The notes: generated by a model not told the origin, from the letters alone. 64,000 nucleotides of DNA from Roseicitreum antarcticum (GCF_014681765.1 NZ_CP061498.1:1302001-1366000); one strand, 5' to 3'. Numbered from the stretch's first letter, positions 36,343 through 46,518 are shown. A program made the numbers and translations.

Positions 36343-37329
36343 TCACAGACCCGGCTTACGCCCCCGCTGCAAGATAACAGCGAGAATGATGATTGCCCCC
36401 TGAATGGCGCCATTCAGGTAAGGCGAAACGAAATCGGTCAGGTTGAGGATGTTGCCGATCAGGGTCAGGATCAGCACGCCGATCACGGTCCCCCAGACCC
36501 GGCCAAAGCCCCCCTTCAGCACGGTGCCGCCGACGATGACGGCGGCAATCGCCTCCAACTCCCACAAGAGCCCGGTGGCGGACGATGCCGAGCCAAGGCG
36601 CGGGACGTACATGATGGTGGCCACCCCAACCAGCAGACCCAGCATCACATAGGTCAGCAGCCGCACCCGCGCGACCCGCACGGCAGAATAGCGCGCGACC
36701 TGATCGTTCGACCCGATGGCGGCGCAGTGGCGGCCAAAGGCAGTGGCACGCATCAAGACCTCACCCACCACAACCACCAGCGCGAAGACGATGATGGGCC
36801 AGGACACGCCGAAGATGCCGCCGTAATAGACCGGCTGATAAAAGGTGCGCAGCGTGAAATCGAGGCTGAGCGTGCCGCCATCGGCAAGCCAAGTGACAAG
36901 GCTGCGGTAGATCCCCATGGACCCCAGCGTGACGATGAACGCCTCGATCCCCAGTCGGGTGATCAAGATGCCGTTGAGCAACCCGGCCACGATGCCCGCC
37001 AGCAGCGCCACCGCCATGCCCAGAAGCACGATGGGAATGCCCACGCCCAGCACCGGCAGCGCCGTGTTCATCACCAAGATCATCAGCCCCGCGATAAAGG
37101 CGGCCATGGACCCTACCGAAAGATCCAGCCCGCCTGCGGTAATCACAAAGGTCATGCCCACGGCAATGATCCCGATGAAGGCCGAGCGCGCAAGCACGTT
37201 CGAGATATTGTTCCAATCCAGAAAGTTGGAATTCATCAGCGCGCCCGCGATCACGAGGAGTATCAGTGCGAGGATCGGGCCGATCACGCCCATCGATACC
37301 TTGCGCGGCGCTTTTGCACTTGTGTTCAT
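36343..37329 (-). CDS. Sugar ABC transporter permease (RbsC/XylH type)
   Basis: 328 residues with eight to ten hydrophobic helices and the BPD_transp_2 signatures VITAGGLDLSVGSMAAF and GGTVLKGGFGRVWGTVIGVLIL. It forms the membrane channel of the pentose importer as a homodimer. Its start overlaps the stop of the upstream ATPase gene by 4 nt, indicating coupled translation. Confidence 0.92.
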   Translation of the reverse strand: MNTSAKAPRKVSMGVIGPILALILLVIAGALMNSNFLDWNNISNVLARSAFIGIIAVGMTFVITAGGLDLSVGSMAAFIAGLMILVMNTALPVLGVGIPIVLLGMAVALLAGIVAGLLNGILITRLGIEAFIVTLGSMGIYRSLVTWLADGGTLSLDFTLRTFYQPVYYGGIFGVSWPIIVFALVVVVGEVLMRATAFGRHCAAIGSNDQVARYSAVRVARVRLLTYVMLGLLVGVATIMYVPRLGSASSATGLLWELEAIAAVIVGGTVLKGGFGRVWGTVIGVLILTLIGNILNLTDFVSPYLNGAIQGAIIILAVILQRGRKPGL

Positions 37330-38861
37330 TCAGAGGTTTCCTTCTGGCGGTTGCCTGTCGCCGGAGCGGCCGCGCCGACCCCCATGGCAAGGCGCACGAT
37401 GGCATCTTCGGTCATTTCCGGCCCGGCGAGTTCACCCGCGATCCGACCCTGGCGCATGACCAGCACGCGGTCGGCAAGGCCAATGACCTCTTGCATCTCG
37501 GACGAGATGACAATGATCGCGCGGCCCTCGGCGGCCAGTTTGCGAATGAACTGGTACATCTGCTGCTTGGTGCCGATGTCGATGCCGCGCGTGGGTTCGT
37601 CGATCACCAGGATGCCGGGATCGGACAGCATGATCTTTGCAAACAGCAGTTTTTGCTGGTTGCCACCCGACAGGCTGCCCACATCGACATCGCGGCTGCC
37701 GCGAATGTCGAAATCGGCCACGGCCCGGGTCAGGGCGGCGTCCTCGGCACGCTTGTCCAAAAGCCAGTTGGAAAAGCGGTGCAGCGCCTGCAGGGTCAGG
37801 TTTTCGCCCAGACCCTTTTGCAGCAACAGGCCCCGGGTCTTGCGGTCTTCGGTCAGGTAGGCAAGGCCCATGGCCAGCGCTTCCCACGGATGGCGGATGG
37901 TGACGGGCGCGCCGTCAATGCGCACGACGCCGTGCCCGGGGCGCAGGCCCGCCAACCCCTCGAACGTCTCGGTCCGGCCCGAGCCCATGAGGCCCGCGAC
38001 GCCCAGGATCTCTCCCTTGCGCAGGGTGAAGCCGATGTCTTGCGCAAAGCCGGGCACGCGAAAACCCTCAACCTCCAGCGCCAGCGCGCCTTGGGTGGCG
38101 GTCTTGGGGGGGTAGAGGGTCGAGATTTCGCGGCCCACCATCGCCTCGGCCATCTGGTGTTCGTCCATGTCGCGGGCGGGCCCCGACCAGACGACCGCGC
38201 CGTCGCGCATGATGGTCAGATCATCGGCAATGGCCGAAACTTCGTCGAGCTTGTGCGAGGTGAACAGCACCGCCGTGCCGTGGTCGCGCAGGGCGCGCAC
38301 CTGTTCCAGCAAAACCTCGGTTTCCGTGCGGGTCAGCACGGCGGTGGGTTCGTCCATGATCAAGATGCGGGTGTCACGCAGCAGGGCCTTGGCGATTTCC
38401 ACCATCTGCTTGTCGGAATTCGACAGCGTGGAGATGACGCTGAGCGGGTCCACGTCGCAGCGCAGCCGGGCCAGCAATTCGCGCGATTTCGCGCGCATCG
38501 CGGCCTTGTCCAGTAACCAGCCGCGCCGCAATTCCGCGCCCAGAAAGATGTTTTGTTCCACGGTCAGTTGTTCGGCGAGGTTGAATTCCTGATGGATCAG
38601 GGAAATCCCCTGCGCCTCGGCCTGGCCCATGTCAGTGAAGGTGACGGGCGCGCCGTCCAGCAGCACGCGGCCGGCGCTGGGCGGCTGATAGCCCGTCATG
38701 ATCTTCATCATCGTGGATTTGCCCGCGCCATTCTCGCCGATCAGCGCATGGACCCGGCCCGGGTGCAGCGCGATATCGACGCTGTGCAGCACCTCGATGG
38801 GACCAAAGCTGCGGCTGACCTGCGAGAGGGCGAGGATGGGTGTGCTCACAGCGATACCCAT
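37326..38861 (-). CDS. Sugar ABC transporter ATP-binding protein (RbsA/XylG type)
   Basis: 511 residues with two ATPase cassettes. The first has Walker A GENGAGKST, a TLSNSDKQMVEIAKALL signature region and LIMDEPTAVLT. The second has a degenerate P-loop (GLMGSGRTETFEGLAG), signature LSGGNQQKLLFAK and LVIDEPTRGID, as is normal for RbsA/XylG. The start ATG at 38861 overlaps the upstream gene by 16 nt; a GTG at 38849 would give a GTGA overlap and is a good alternative. Confidence 0.93.
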   Translation of the reverse strand: MGIAVSTPILALSQVSRSFGPIEVLHSVDIALHPGRVHALIGENGAGKSTMMKIMTGYQPPSAGRVLLDGAPVTFTDMGQAEAQGISLIHQEFNLAEQLTVEQNIFLGAELRRGWLLDKAAMRAKSRELLARLRCDVDPLSVISTLSNSDKQMVEIAKALLRDTRILIMDEPTAVLTRTETEVLLEQVRALRDHGTAVLFTSHKLDEVSAIADDLTIMRDGAVVWSGPARDMDEHQMAEAMVGREISTLYPPKTATQGALALEVEGFRVPGFAQDIGFTLRKGEILGVAGLMGSGRTETFEGLAGLRPGHGVVRIDGAPVTIRHPWEALAMGLAYLTEDRKTRGLLLQKGLGENLTLQALHRFSNWLLDKRAEDAALTRAVADFDIRGSRDVDVGSLSGGNQQKLLFAKIMLSDPGILVIDEPTRGIDIGTKQQMYQFIRKLAAEGRAIIVISSEMQEVIGLADRVLVMRQGRIAGELAGPEMTEDAIVRLAMGVGAAAPATGNRQKETSE

Positions 38862-39985
38862 GCCGCGTTGTCGTTCGAGGACCGGATCGCGGCGGCGATG
38901 AAGCGCATGCCGTCCAGCCCCGCATCAAGCCCGGGCAACAGCGACAGGTCAGGGGCCTGCCCGGCATCCGCCGCACGGATGGCGTCAGCTGCCCCCGCGT
39001 AGATATTGGCGAAACCTTCCAGATACCCCTCTGGGTGGCCGCCGGGGATGCGCGAAACGGCATTGGCCGCGTCGCCCGCCCCTGCCCCGGCCCGGGTCAG
39101 CAGGCGCTTGGGTTCGCCAAACGGGGTGAACCACAGGTAATTCGGGTCCTCCTGCGCCCATTCCAGCCCGCCCTTTTCGCCGAAAACCCGCAGACGCAGG
39201 CCGTTTTCGCAGCCCGGCGCGACCTGAGACGCCCAGAGCATGCCGCGCACCCCACCGCCAAAGCGCAACAGCATGTGCGCATTGTCATCAACCCGGCGCC
39301 CGGGCACGAAGGTTTGCAGATCGGCGGCAAGGCTTTCGACCTTCAAACCGCTGACGAAGCACGCAAGATTGTGCGCATGGCTGCCAATGTCGCCGATGCA
39401 GCCGCCCGCGCCCGACCGTGCGGGGTCGGTGCGCCATTCGGCCTGTTTGTTGTCCCCTGTCAACTCGGACGCCTCGGTCAGCCAGTCCTGCGGGTATTCC
39501 ACCTGCACGACACGCAGCGCGCCCAGATCACCCGCCGCGACCATGGCACGCGCCTGACGGATCATCGGATAGCCGGTGTAATTATGCGTGAGGATAAACA
39601 GCGCCTTTGCCTGACCGACCGCCGTGGCCAGTTCTTCGGCCTGCTCCATCGTGGCGGCCAGCGGCTTGTCGCAGATGACATGGATGCCGTGTTTGAGGAA
39701 TTCGATCGCAGGCCCGGCATGCATGTGGTTTGGCGTAACGATGGACACGGCCTGAATGCCGTCCGGGCGCGCAGCCTCGGCGTTGGCCATTTCGGCGTAG
39801 CTGCCATAGCAGCGGTCCGGCGAAAGGCCCAGCGCCTGCCCGCTATCGCGCGATTTCTCGGGCGTCGAGGAAAGCGCCCCGGCCACCAGATCGAACTGCC
39901 CGTCGATGCGCGCGGCGATGCGGTGCACACCACCGATAAAGGCATCCTTGCCGCCGCCGACCATTCCAAGACGAATTTTATCCAT
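38846..39985 (-). CDS. Gfo/Idh/MocA-family oxidoreductase
   Basis: 379 residues. An N-terminal Rossmann domain (IRLGMVGGGKDAFIGGVHRIAAR) and the EKP-like motif CDKPLAATMEQAEELA bind NAD(P). The C-terminal domain has the GGCIGDIGSHAHNLA segment with catalytic His/Asp candidates typical of sugar dehydrogenases. Inside the xylose operon it probably oxidises a sugar or inositol-like intermediate; the substrate is not determinable from sequence. Confidence 0.9.
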   Translation of the reverse strand: MDKIRLGMVGGGKDAFIGGVHRIAARIDGQFDLVAGALSSTPEKSRDSGQALGLSPDRCYGSYAEMANAEAARPDGIQAVSIVTPNHMHAGPAIEFLKHGIHVICDKPLAATMEQAEELATAVGQAKALFILTHNYTGYPMIRQARAMVAAGDLGALRVVQVEYPQDWLTEASELTGDNKQAEWRTDPARSGAGGCIGDIGSHAHNLACFVSGLKVESLAADLQTFVPGRRVDDNAHMLLRFGGGVRGMLWASQVAPGCENGLRLRVFGEKGGLEWAQEDPNYLWFTPFGEPKRLLTRAGAGAGDAANAVSRIPGGHPEGYLEGFANIYAGAADAIRAADAGQAPDLSLLPGLDAGLDGMRFIAAAIRSSNDNAAWVSL

Positions 39986-39988
39986 AGC

Positions 39989-41041
39989 TCATATCCCCAG
40001 CATACGGCGGTTGGCGGCTTCATCCGTCCCGCCGCCCGCGAAATCGTCGAACGCCTTTTCCGTGACCCGGATGATGTGAGAGCGCACGAATTGCGCGCCT
40101 TCGCGCGCGCCGTCTTCGGGATGTTTGAGGGCGCATTCCCATTCGACCACAGCCCAGCCGTCAAAGTCATTGGCCGCCATCTTGGAGAACACCGCGCCGA
40201 AATCCACCTGCCCGTCGCCCGGGCTGCGGAAGCGCCCTGCCCGGTTGACCCAGGACTGAAAGCCGCCATAGACGCCTTGCCGCCCCGTGGGATTGAATTC
40301 GGCATCCTTGACGTGGAACATGCGGATGCGGTCTTTGTAGATGTCAATGTTGTCAAGATAATCAAGGCATTGCAAGATGTAGTGCGACGGGTCGTAGAGC
40401 ATGTTTGCCCGTGCGTGATTGCCGACGCGTTCAAGGAACATCTCATAGCTGATGCCATCGTGCAGGTCTTCGCCGGGATGGATTTCATAGCAGATGTCCA
40501 CGCCGCAATCCTCGGCATGGTCGAGGATGGGCAGCCAGCGGCGCGCGAGTTCGTCAAACGCGGCCTCGACCAGACCGGCAGGGCGCTGTGGCCAGGGATA
40601 GATGAAGGGCCAGGCCAGCGCGCCCGAGAACGCTGCCTGCGCGGTCAGCCCCATGTTGCGCGACGCGGTGAGCGCCAGCTTCATCTGGTCTACCGCCCAT
40701 GCCTGCCGTGCCTTTGGGTTGCCGCGCACTTCGGGTGCGGCAAAGCCGTCAAATGCCTCATCAAAGGCGGGGTGCACGGCGACAAGCTGGCCTTGCAGGT
40801 GGGTCGAAAGCTCTGTCACCTCGACCCCGTTGGCGCGCGCGACGCCCTTGAATTCATCGCAATAATCGCGGCTTTCGGCGGCGCGGGCCAGGTCGATCAG
40901 CCGCGCATCCCACGATGGCACCTGCACGCCCTTGTAGCCGCAGTCCGCTGCCCATTTGGTGATGCTGTCCCAGCTGTTGAACGGGGCCTCATCCCCGGCA
41001 AACTGGGCCAGAAACAGGGCCGGTCCCTTGATCGTCTTCAT
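39989..41041 (-). CDS. Sugar phosphate isomerase/epimerase (xylose-isomerase-like TIM barrel)
   Basis: 350 residues of the AP-endonuclease-2 TIM-barrel family. Metal-ligand positions are in DICYEIHPGEDLHDG, MLYDPSHYILQCLDYLDNI, IRMFHVKDAEF and WAVVEWECA. It is paired with the adjacent Gfo/Idh oxidoreductase 3 nt downstream, a common epimerase-dehydrogenase combination in sugar oxidation. The substrate is unknown. Confidence 0.88.
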   Translation of the reverse strand: MKTIKGPALFLAQFAGDEAPFNSWDSITKWAADCGYKGVQVPSWDARLIDLARAAESRDYCDEFKGVARANGVEVTELSTHLQGQLVAVHPAFDEAFDGFAAPEVRGNPKARQAWAVDQMKLALTASRNMGLTAQAAFSGALAWPFIYPWPQRPAGLVEAAFDELARRWLPILDHAEDCGVDICYEIHPGEDLHDGISYEMFLERVGNHARANMLYDPSHYILQCLDYLDNIDIYKDRIRMFHVKDAEFNPTGRQGVYGGFQSWVNRAGRFRSPGDGQVDFGAVFSKMAANDFDGWAVVEWECALKHPEDGAREGAQFVRSHIIRVTEKAFDDFAGGGTDEAANRRMLGI

Positions 41042-41056
41042 GGTTATTCCTCCCTC

Positions 41057-42361
41057 TCAGACGTAACGATTGACGAGATTTTCCAGTATTTCCTGCCGTC
41101 CTGACACAGGCTGCGGGTCGATGCCGCGCGCATCGGCGCTGTCGGCAATGGCGCTCAGGCTGGCGCCCGGTGCCAGCATCGCCTGCGCATCGGGGTGCTG
41201 CCACCCCGCGTAGCGGGCGCGCCGCAGCCCTTCCAGCCGATCCTCCTGAAGCATCTGGGCTGCCGCCTTGAAGCCGCGCGCACACACGTCCATCGCGCCG
41301 ACATGGGCCGCGACCAGATCCTCGGCATCCAGCGATTGCCGCCGCAGTTTCGCGTCGAAATTGGTGCCGCCAGTCGTGAAGCCCCCGGCGCGCAGGATCT
41401 CATAATAGGCCAGCGCAGTTTCCGGCACGTTGTTGGGAAACTGATCGGTGTCCCAGCCCGATTGGTAATCGTTGCGGTTCATGTCGATGGAGCCAAGGAT
41501 GCCCAGCGCGCCCGCCAGCGCCAGTTCATGTTCAAACGAATGCCCGGCAAGAATGGCGTGGCCCTGTTCGATGTTGACCTTCACCTCGCCCTCCAGCCCG
41601 AAATCCTTCAGGAAGCCGTAGACCGTGGCGACATCGTAATCGTACTGATGCTTGGTGGGCTCTTGCGGTTTGGGTTCGATCAAGATGGTGCCCTTGAAGC
41701 CGATCTTGTGCTTATGCTCTACCACCATGCTGAGGAAGCGCCCAGCCTGAAGGCGTTCTTGCTTCATGTCGGTGTTGAGCAGGGTTTCATACCCCTCGCG
41801 CCCGCCCCACAGGACGTAGTTTTCGCCACCCAGCCGGTGCGTCACCTCCAGCACCGTGCGCACGGTGGAAGCCGAATAGGCGAAGACATCGGGGTCGGGG
41901 TTGGTTGCGGCACCTGACATGTAGCGGCGGTTGCTGAACAGGTTGGCGGTGCCCCAGAGCAGTTTTGGCCCGCCTGCCGCCATCTTCTGCGCGAAGACAT
42001 CGGCAATGCGGTTCAGCCGGTCGTGGCTTTCGGCCAGCGTCGCGCCTTCGGGGCGCACGTCATGGTCATGAAAGCAGAAATACGGCACGCCCAGGATGCG
42101 GAAGAAGTCAAAGGCGGCATCGGCGCGCGCTTCGGCCAGCGCCATGGTGTCGGCGGGAAACCACGGGCGGTCAAAGGTGCGCCCACCAAACGGATCGCCG
42201 CCCTCCCAGCAAAAACTGTGCCAATAGGCCACGGCAAAGCGCAGATTTTCGGCCATCGGTTTGCCCAGAATAACCTCATCAGGGTTGTAGTGCCGGAAAG
42301 CCAGCCCTTCAGCCTGCGGGTCATAGCTGACGGGGGCGATATCGCTGAAATATCCGCTCAA
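41057..42361 (-). CDS. xylA: Xylose isomerase
   Basis: 434 residues. It converts D-xylose to D-xylulose. The catalytic His and neighbouring acid are in FCFHDHDV (H98, D101); metal and substrate motifs [50 protein letters not shown] and GSIDMNRND are all present. The start is assigned to TTG at 42361 because AAAGGAG lies 7 nt upstream and family homology starts with SGYFSDI. The TTG overlaps the regulator's TGA stop (TTGA). Confidence 0.95.
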   Translation of the reverse strand: MSGYFSDIAPVSYDPQAEGLAFRHYNPDEVILGKPMAENLRFAVAYWHSFCWEGGDPFGGRTFDRPWFPADTMALAEARADAAFDFFRILGVPYFCFHDHDVRPEGATLAESHDRLNRIADVFAQKMAAGGPKLLWGTANLFSNRRYMSGAATNPDPDVFAYSASTVRTVLEVTHRLGGENYVLWGGREGYETLLNTDMKQERLQAGRFLSMVVEHKHKIGFKGTILIEPKPQEPTKHQYDYDVATVYGFLKDFGLEGEVKVNIEQGHAILAGHSFEHELALAGALGILGSIDMNRNDYQSGWDTDQFPNNVPETALAYYEILRAGGFTTGGTNFDAKLRRQSLDAEDLVAAHVGAMDVCARGFKAAAQMLQEDRLEGLRRARYAGWQHPDAQAMLAPGASLSAIADSADARGIDPQPVSGRQEILENLVNRYV

Positions 42362-43407
42362 GATGTCTCTCCTTTGCTGCCGCACTGAGGCAAGTTATCG
42401 GCCAAGAAAATGGTGGGAATGATGTCGCGTGCCGGGTCCTGCCAGTCGCGGCCATCGGCGAGGGCCTTCATCACGTCAATCGCAGTCGCGACCTCTTGCG
42501 CAGGTTTCTGGTCGATCACGGCGTCGATCAACCCCTGCTCCAGCCCGGCGCGGGTGGTGGGCGTCAGTTCGTGCGCCACGATGAAGGGGCGCGGGCCGGT
42601 CATGGCGCCGACCACCTCGATCAGTCCGCGATTACCTGCGCCGATGGAATAAATGCCTGTGATTTCCGGGGTTTCCATCAAGGCGCGGATCACCCCCGTG
42701 CGCATCAGGTCGGGCCGGTCATGGACGCAAAGCGCGGGCAACACCCGCAGCCCCGCGCCGCCTTCGGTCAGCACGGCGTGCGCGCCTTCCAGGCGTTCGC
42801 GGTGATCGCGCGCGCTGAGCGCGCCCAGCACCGGCAAGATACAGCCAGGGCGCACGAAATGCGCAAGGCGCATCAGCCGCCCCGATGTGGCGCCCGCGAC
42901 AACATTGTTGATGCCGACATAGGCCGCACGGGCCTCAGGCGCGGCATCACCGACCAGTGTGACAACGGCAATGCCGCGTTCGCGCAGCGCGGCGATGGCC
43001 TTGGTGATGCGCGGCGCTTCGGTCGCGACGACAGCCAGGCAATCGCAGGAAAGATCGGGGGATTCGAGCGCCTCGGCCAGCGCCTCGGGGTCGAGGGCGG
43101 GCACTTCGGTGACGGTAATCAAGATACGATCGACCCGGCGCGCGGCCTGCTGCTCATCGACCGCAGCGCGCAGGGCATGGAAGAAGCTGTGGTCGGCTTT
43201 CGGCAACAAGAAGCGGAACTGATAGACCCGGCGCCGCGACAGGTTGGCGGCGTGGAGATCACGCTCATACCCCAAGGTTTCAATGGCTTCCTGCACGCGC
43301 GATGCGGATTTCTGCGCCACCCCACCGCGCGCATTCAGCACACGGTCGGCGGTTGCGTAGCTGACACCCGCAACCCGGGCAACATCTTGCAATGTTGGCT
43401 TGCGCAT
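42358..43407 (-). CDS. LacI-family regulator of the xylose operon
   Basis: 349 residues. The N-terminal LacI HTH ([44 protein letters not shown]) is followed by a periplasmic-binding-protein-like effector domain. It heads the operon and overlaps xylA, so it is co-expressed and probably autoregulated through the inverted operator just upstream. ATG 43407 has GGGGGAG at 7 nt. The effector is presumably xylose or a derived sugar. Confidence 0.92.
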   Translation of the reverse strand: MRKPTLQDVARVAGVSYATADRVLNARGGVAQKSASRVQEAIETLGYERDLHAANLSRRRVYQFRFLLPKADHSFFHALRAAVDEQQAARRVDRILITVTEVPALDPEALAEALESPDLSCDCLAVVATEAPRITKAIAALRERGIAVVTLVGDAAPEARAAYVGINNVVAGATSGRLMRLAHFVRPGCILPVLGALSARDHRERLEGAHAVLTEGGAGLRVLPALCVHDRPDLMRTGVIRALMETPEITGIYSIGAGNRGLIEVVGAMTGPRPFIVAHELTPTTRAGLEQGLIDAVIDQKPAQEVATAIDVMKALADGRDWQDPARDIIPTIFLADNLPQCGSKGETS

Positions 43408-43445
43408 TCCGATTCTCCCCCTAAGCACACCATGCGCGCCACGAA

Positions 43446-43482
43446 TGACATACGTCAATCATTTTTTGACAGACGTATATCA
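43446..43482 (-). promoter_or_regulatory. Large inverted-repeat operator of the xylose operon
   Basis: TGACATACGTCAATCA (43446-43461) and, on the other strand, TGATATACGTCTGTCA (43467-43482) match at 13 of 16 positions around a 5-nt T spacer. It lies 39-75 bp upstream of the LacI-type regulator start. A minus-strand TTGACG element lies inside it, so binding would occlude the promoter. Confidence 0.7.
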
Positions 43483-43535
43483 TTTTGCACTGCGGCGAGG
43501 GCCCGCCGTGCCTGCCGATGGGTTGAGTAACGGGG

Positions 43536-44870
43536 CTAAAGGTGGGGACGCAACAGCCCCAGCGCGCGATCCCGCAGCCGCGCCCAGCCGCTTTCGCGGT
43601 CCAGATCGGCCTGCGAAACCTGTCGCGACTGTGCAAGATCCGCTTCGAACACGCCGATCTGTTCGGCCACGAAGGCGGCGTCATAGACGTTGAGATTGGC
43701 CTCATCATTCAACCGGAACGACCGTTCGTCAAAATTCGCCGACCCGACCGAGGCGAAACAATCATCCACCACCACAAGTTTTGCATGCAGAAAGGTCGGC
43801 GTGTATTGGTGAATGTTCACGCCCGCATCAAGCAAAGCACGCCACGACAGGCGCGACACCCGGCTGACCAGATAGGAATCGGTGTGCTTGCCTGCGATCA
43901 GCAGATCGACCGTCACCCCGCGTTTGCGCGCCGCGATCAACTGGTCGACGGCGACCTGATCGGGCACGAAATAGGGGGTGGAAATGCGGATGTGCGACTG
44001 TGCCGCCGCCAGCGCCGTCATGAACATCAGGTGGATTTCATTGCGGCTGCCGGTATTGCTCTTGACCATCTGCACCCGGGCGTCGCCTGTCGGGTGCAAG
44101 GGCGGGTAGAAATCCGGTCCACGCAGCACTTCGCCGCTGGCCTCGACCCAATTATGGGCAAAGGCGTTCTGCATCAGCGCGACGATCGGCCCGGTGACGC
44201 GGTAATGCGTGTCGCGCCACTCGTCGGGGTTGCGCGCCTGACCCCGCCAAGCATCCGCGATACCCACCCCGCCGATAAATCCGGTCTGGCCGTCGATGAC
44301 CATTACCTTTCGGTGGGTTCGGTTGTTCAGCCGCGTCAGGGTGCGCGGCCGCATGGGGCGGAACATTCGCAGATAAACACCGGATTCGTGCATCCGGTCG
44401 ATCAGATCATCCTCCATCGGCAGACCGCCAAACCAGTCGATCAGCACCTTGACCGTCACCCCGGCCCGCGCCTGCGCAATCAGCGCATCGCAGAAGCGAT
44501 CGGCGATCTCTCCGCTCCAGTAGATATGCGTCTCGAAGGTGATGGAGCGCTCAGCCCGCGCGATCCCGTCCAGCATGGACGCAAAAATCGCATCGCCGTT
44601 GCGCAAGGTGTCGAGGGTGTTGCCCTCCAGGATCGGGCTGCCATAGAGGCCAGCCATGTCGCGCGCGAATTGCGGATCGTTCGCCGGGGAGGCCGAGGGA
44701 ACGGGGTGCCGCAATTCCCGCCGGTAGGGCAGAATGGCCACGAAATAGACCCAGAACAGGAGGGTCGCCAGCACCCCCGCGACAGCAACGCGCAACTTGC
44801 GCTGGATGCGGCGCGAGAGCCTGGGCTTTGCAGTTTGCGGCGCGGGGGGGGCGTTGTGAGGTTGCATCAT
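43536..44870 (-). CDS. cls: Cardiolipin synthase (phospholipase D family)
   Basis: 444 residues. An N-terminal membrane segment (VAVAGVLATLLFWVYFVAILPY) anchors two PLD domains with HKD motifs NRTHRKVMVIDGQTGFIGG and FLHAKLVVVDDCFASVGSANFDERS. It condenses phosphatidylglycerol into cardiolipin in the inner membrane. Length is near the usual 480 with a single N-terminal helix rather than two. Not obviously linked to the adjacent xylose operon. Confidence 0.9.
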   Translation of the reverse strand: MMQPHNAPPAPQTAKPRLSRRIQRKLRVAVAGVLATLLFWVYFVAILPYRRELRHPVPSASPANDPQFARDMAGLYGSPILEGNTLDTLRNGDAIFASMLDGIARAERSITFETHIYWSGEIADRFCDALIAQARAGVTVKVLIDWFGGLPMEDDLIDRMHESGVYLRMFRPMRPRTLTRLNNRTHRKVMVIDGQTGFIGGVGIADAWRGQARNPDEWRDTHYRVTGPIVALMQNAFAHNWVEASGEVLRGPDFYPPLHPTGDARVQMVKSNTGSRNEIHLMFMTALAAAQSHIRISTPYFVPDQVAVDQLIAARKRGVTVDLLIAGKHTDSYLVSRVSRLSWRALLDAGVNIHQYTPTFLHAKLVVVDDCFASVGSANFDERSFRLNDEANLNVYDAAFVAEQIGVFEADLAQSRQVSQADLDRESGWARLRDRALGLLRPHL

Positions 44871-44970
44871 GGCTCAGGGTTGGGACAGGTCCTAGGCAAC
44901 GCGGGGCCGTGTGAAACGGTTCCACAGAGCGGCACGGAAGGCATCCCCTGCCCCAGCGGCAGGCTGCAAA

Positions 44971-44998
44971 CGCGCGCCGGGGTGGCCCCCGGCGCGCG
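44971..44998 (-). terminator. Hairpin after the DUF4394 gene
   Basis: A 12-bp GC stem (44971-44982 with 44987-44998) has a 4-nt loop; the minus-strand continuation is TTTGC, so the U-run is short. A likely terminator of the 45035-45808 gene. Confidence 0.6.
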
Positions 44999-45034
44999 CG
45001 CATCCTGTCGGCCACGACGAAGCCGACAGGTATT

Positions 45035-45808
45035 TCAGTCGGCTGCCGTCATCACGGTGATGTCACGCAGGGTGACGTCCAGGCCCTCGATCTCCCACGA
45101 TTCGGTGATCGAACCGTCTTCGAGCGAGATCGTGTGCAACATGCCGTTGGCCGACAGCCAGGCGGTGTTCATACCTTCGGCGTCGGTCACGATGTCAAAG
45201 GCTACCGGGCCTTCGAACATCACGTCGGGCATGCCCAGCACCGTGTTGTCACCATCATTCGGCGCGGTTTGACGCAGAAGCGCGTGCAGCTCGGTGTCGA
45301 TGTTATACATCGCCGTCGCCTCGGGACGGCCGAACGAGTTGCTGTATGCGGTGCCGCCGACCATCGGCATGCCTTCGGTCCCGTCGGTGAAGCTGAGATC
45401 ACCATCGACCATCACGGCACCGGTCGTCAGGTTGACCCGGTGGTTGGTGATGCCCGACATGAAGCGCAGCGCATCGGCGGCAGGGTTGATGTCGACGATC
45501 ACCACGGCGCCGTCTTCAATCGGCAGTTCGGTGTCCATGGTGACCAGCGCTTCCCATGTTCCGGTCTCGGGGTCGATATTGACCACGTCGAAACCTTCGG
45601 TCACGCCGATGAGGGTGTCGGTGGCGGGACGATAGTCGATGCCATGCAGACGCCCGTCATAATCCACCTCGGTCACGCCGGTGACCTGGCCCGTGGCAAG
45701 GTCGATGCTGACCAGGCTGCGATCACCGGCCAGGCCGATGGCGGTATCCGCGAAAACCGGGGCGCCCGACAGGGCTGCGATAGCGGCGGGCAGAAGTAGC
45801 TTTTTCAT
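45035..45808 (-). CDS. Secreted DUF4394 protein
   Basis: 257 residues with a signal peptide (KKLLLPAAIAALSGAPVFA). The rest is a beta-propeller-like DUF4394 domain with repeated strands such as SLVSIDLATGQVTGVTEVDYDGRLHGIDYRPATDTLIGV and YSNSFGRPEATAMYNIDTELHALL. Family function is unknown; an extracytoplasmic location is likely. It appears monocistronic. Confidence 0.85.
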   Translation of the reverse strand: MKKLLLPAAIAALSGAPVFADTAIGLAGDRSLVSIDLATGQVTGVTEVDYDGRLHGIDYRPATDTLIGVTEGFDVVNIDPETGTWEALVTMDTELPIEDGAVVIVDINPAADALRFMSGITNHRVNLTTGAVMVDGDLSFTDGTEGMPMVGGTAYSNSFGRPEATAMYNIDTELHALLRQTAPNDGDNTVLGMPDVMFEGPVAFDIVTDAEGMNTAWLSANGMLHTISLEDGSITESWEIEGLDVTLRDITVMTAAD

Positions 45809-46140
45809 AATTCTCTCCAGAAGTTAACCGACCATGAATGGCCTGATGTGGGGAGAACGAGCGAAGTTGCGCGGAAGTTGCGTGATTGGATGATAACGGT
45901 TTCGTGAGGAGGCTGGGCGCGCTTCCTGCGCGCGCATGTTATTCCCAATTGCCCCAACAGCGGCGCGTATCCCACCAAAATGGGCGCACGCAAACCATGA
46001 CCGCGAGGTGGTCATTTAACGCGGAAATATGTTGGAGAAAATTAGCAGATGACGTTCAAAACGTGGCAGCCCGAGGGTTCTCTAATCACATGGAACTGTA
46101 ATTCGCACTACTAATCTGATGTATATCGGGAGATGATGCG
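45809..46140. other. Gene-free boundary stretch before the mobile-element zone
   Basis: 332 bp; base composition shifts toward A+T from about 46000. No supportable gene. The right part probably contains the upstream end of the IS630-type remnant, though its terminal repeat is not recognisable. Confidence 0.5.
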
Positions 46141-46518
46141 ATGGTGGGGCTTTTGGCAGACGAGGTCGTTCTGAGCGACGATGAGCGCGCCTTCCCCGAA
46201 GGACAGGTTCGGAGGCACAAGGCGGGGCGGTCGCTTTCGGACCGGTGCAGGATGATCTTGCTTTGCGCGGAAGGGCTCCAAAGCAAGGAGGTTGGTGCGC
46301 GTCTCGGGGTGCATGAGCACACTGTTGGCAAGTGGCGCAGGCGGTTTGTGAAGGACCGGACCGAGGGTCTGACCGACGAATACCGCCCCGGTCGGCCACG
46401 CATCGTATCGGACGACAAGGTTGCCGCGGTAATTGAGCGCACGCTGAACAGCACGCCGAAGGATGCCACCCATTGGTCGATCCGATCGATGGCCGCAGCA
46501 ACGGGCCTGTCGCAACTG
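46141..46518 (+). pseudogene. IS630-family transposase remnant (N-terminal third)
   Basis: MVGLLADEVVLSDDERAF through ATHWSIRSMAAATGLS, about 126 residues, matches the helix-turn-helix N-terminal part of IS630-type transposases (SKEVGARLGVHEHTVGKWRRRF; LTDEYRPGRPR). At GLSQ the homology stops abruptly; the downstream DDE catalytic domain is missing and replaced by unrelated sequence, although the frame stays open to 46818. Non-functional. Confidence 0.8.

Noticed and set aside
35023-37860. 945-codon plus-strand frame across the xylose operon
   Set aside because: It spans several well-supported minus-strand genes and has only His/Gln/Arg-rich composition typical of antisense reading in GC-rich DNA.
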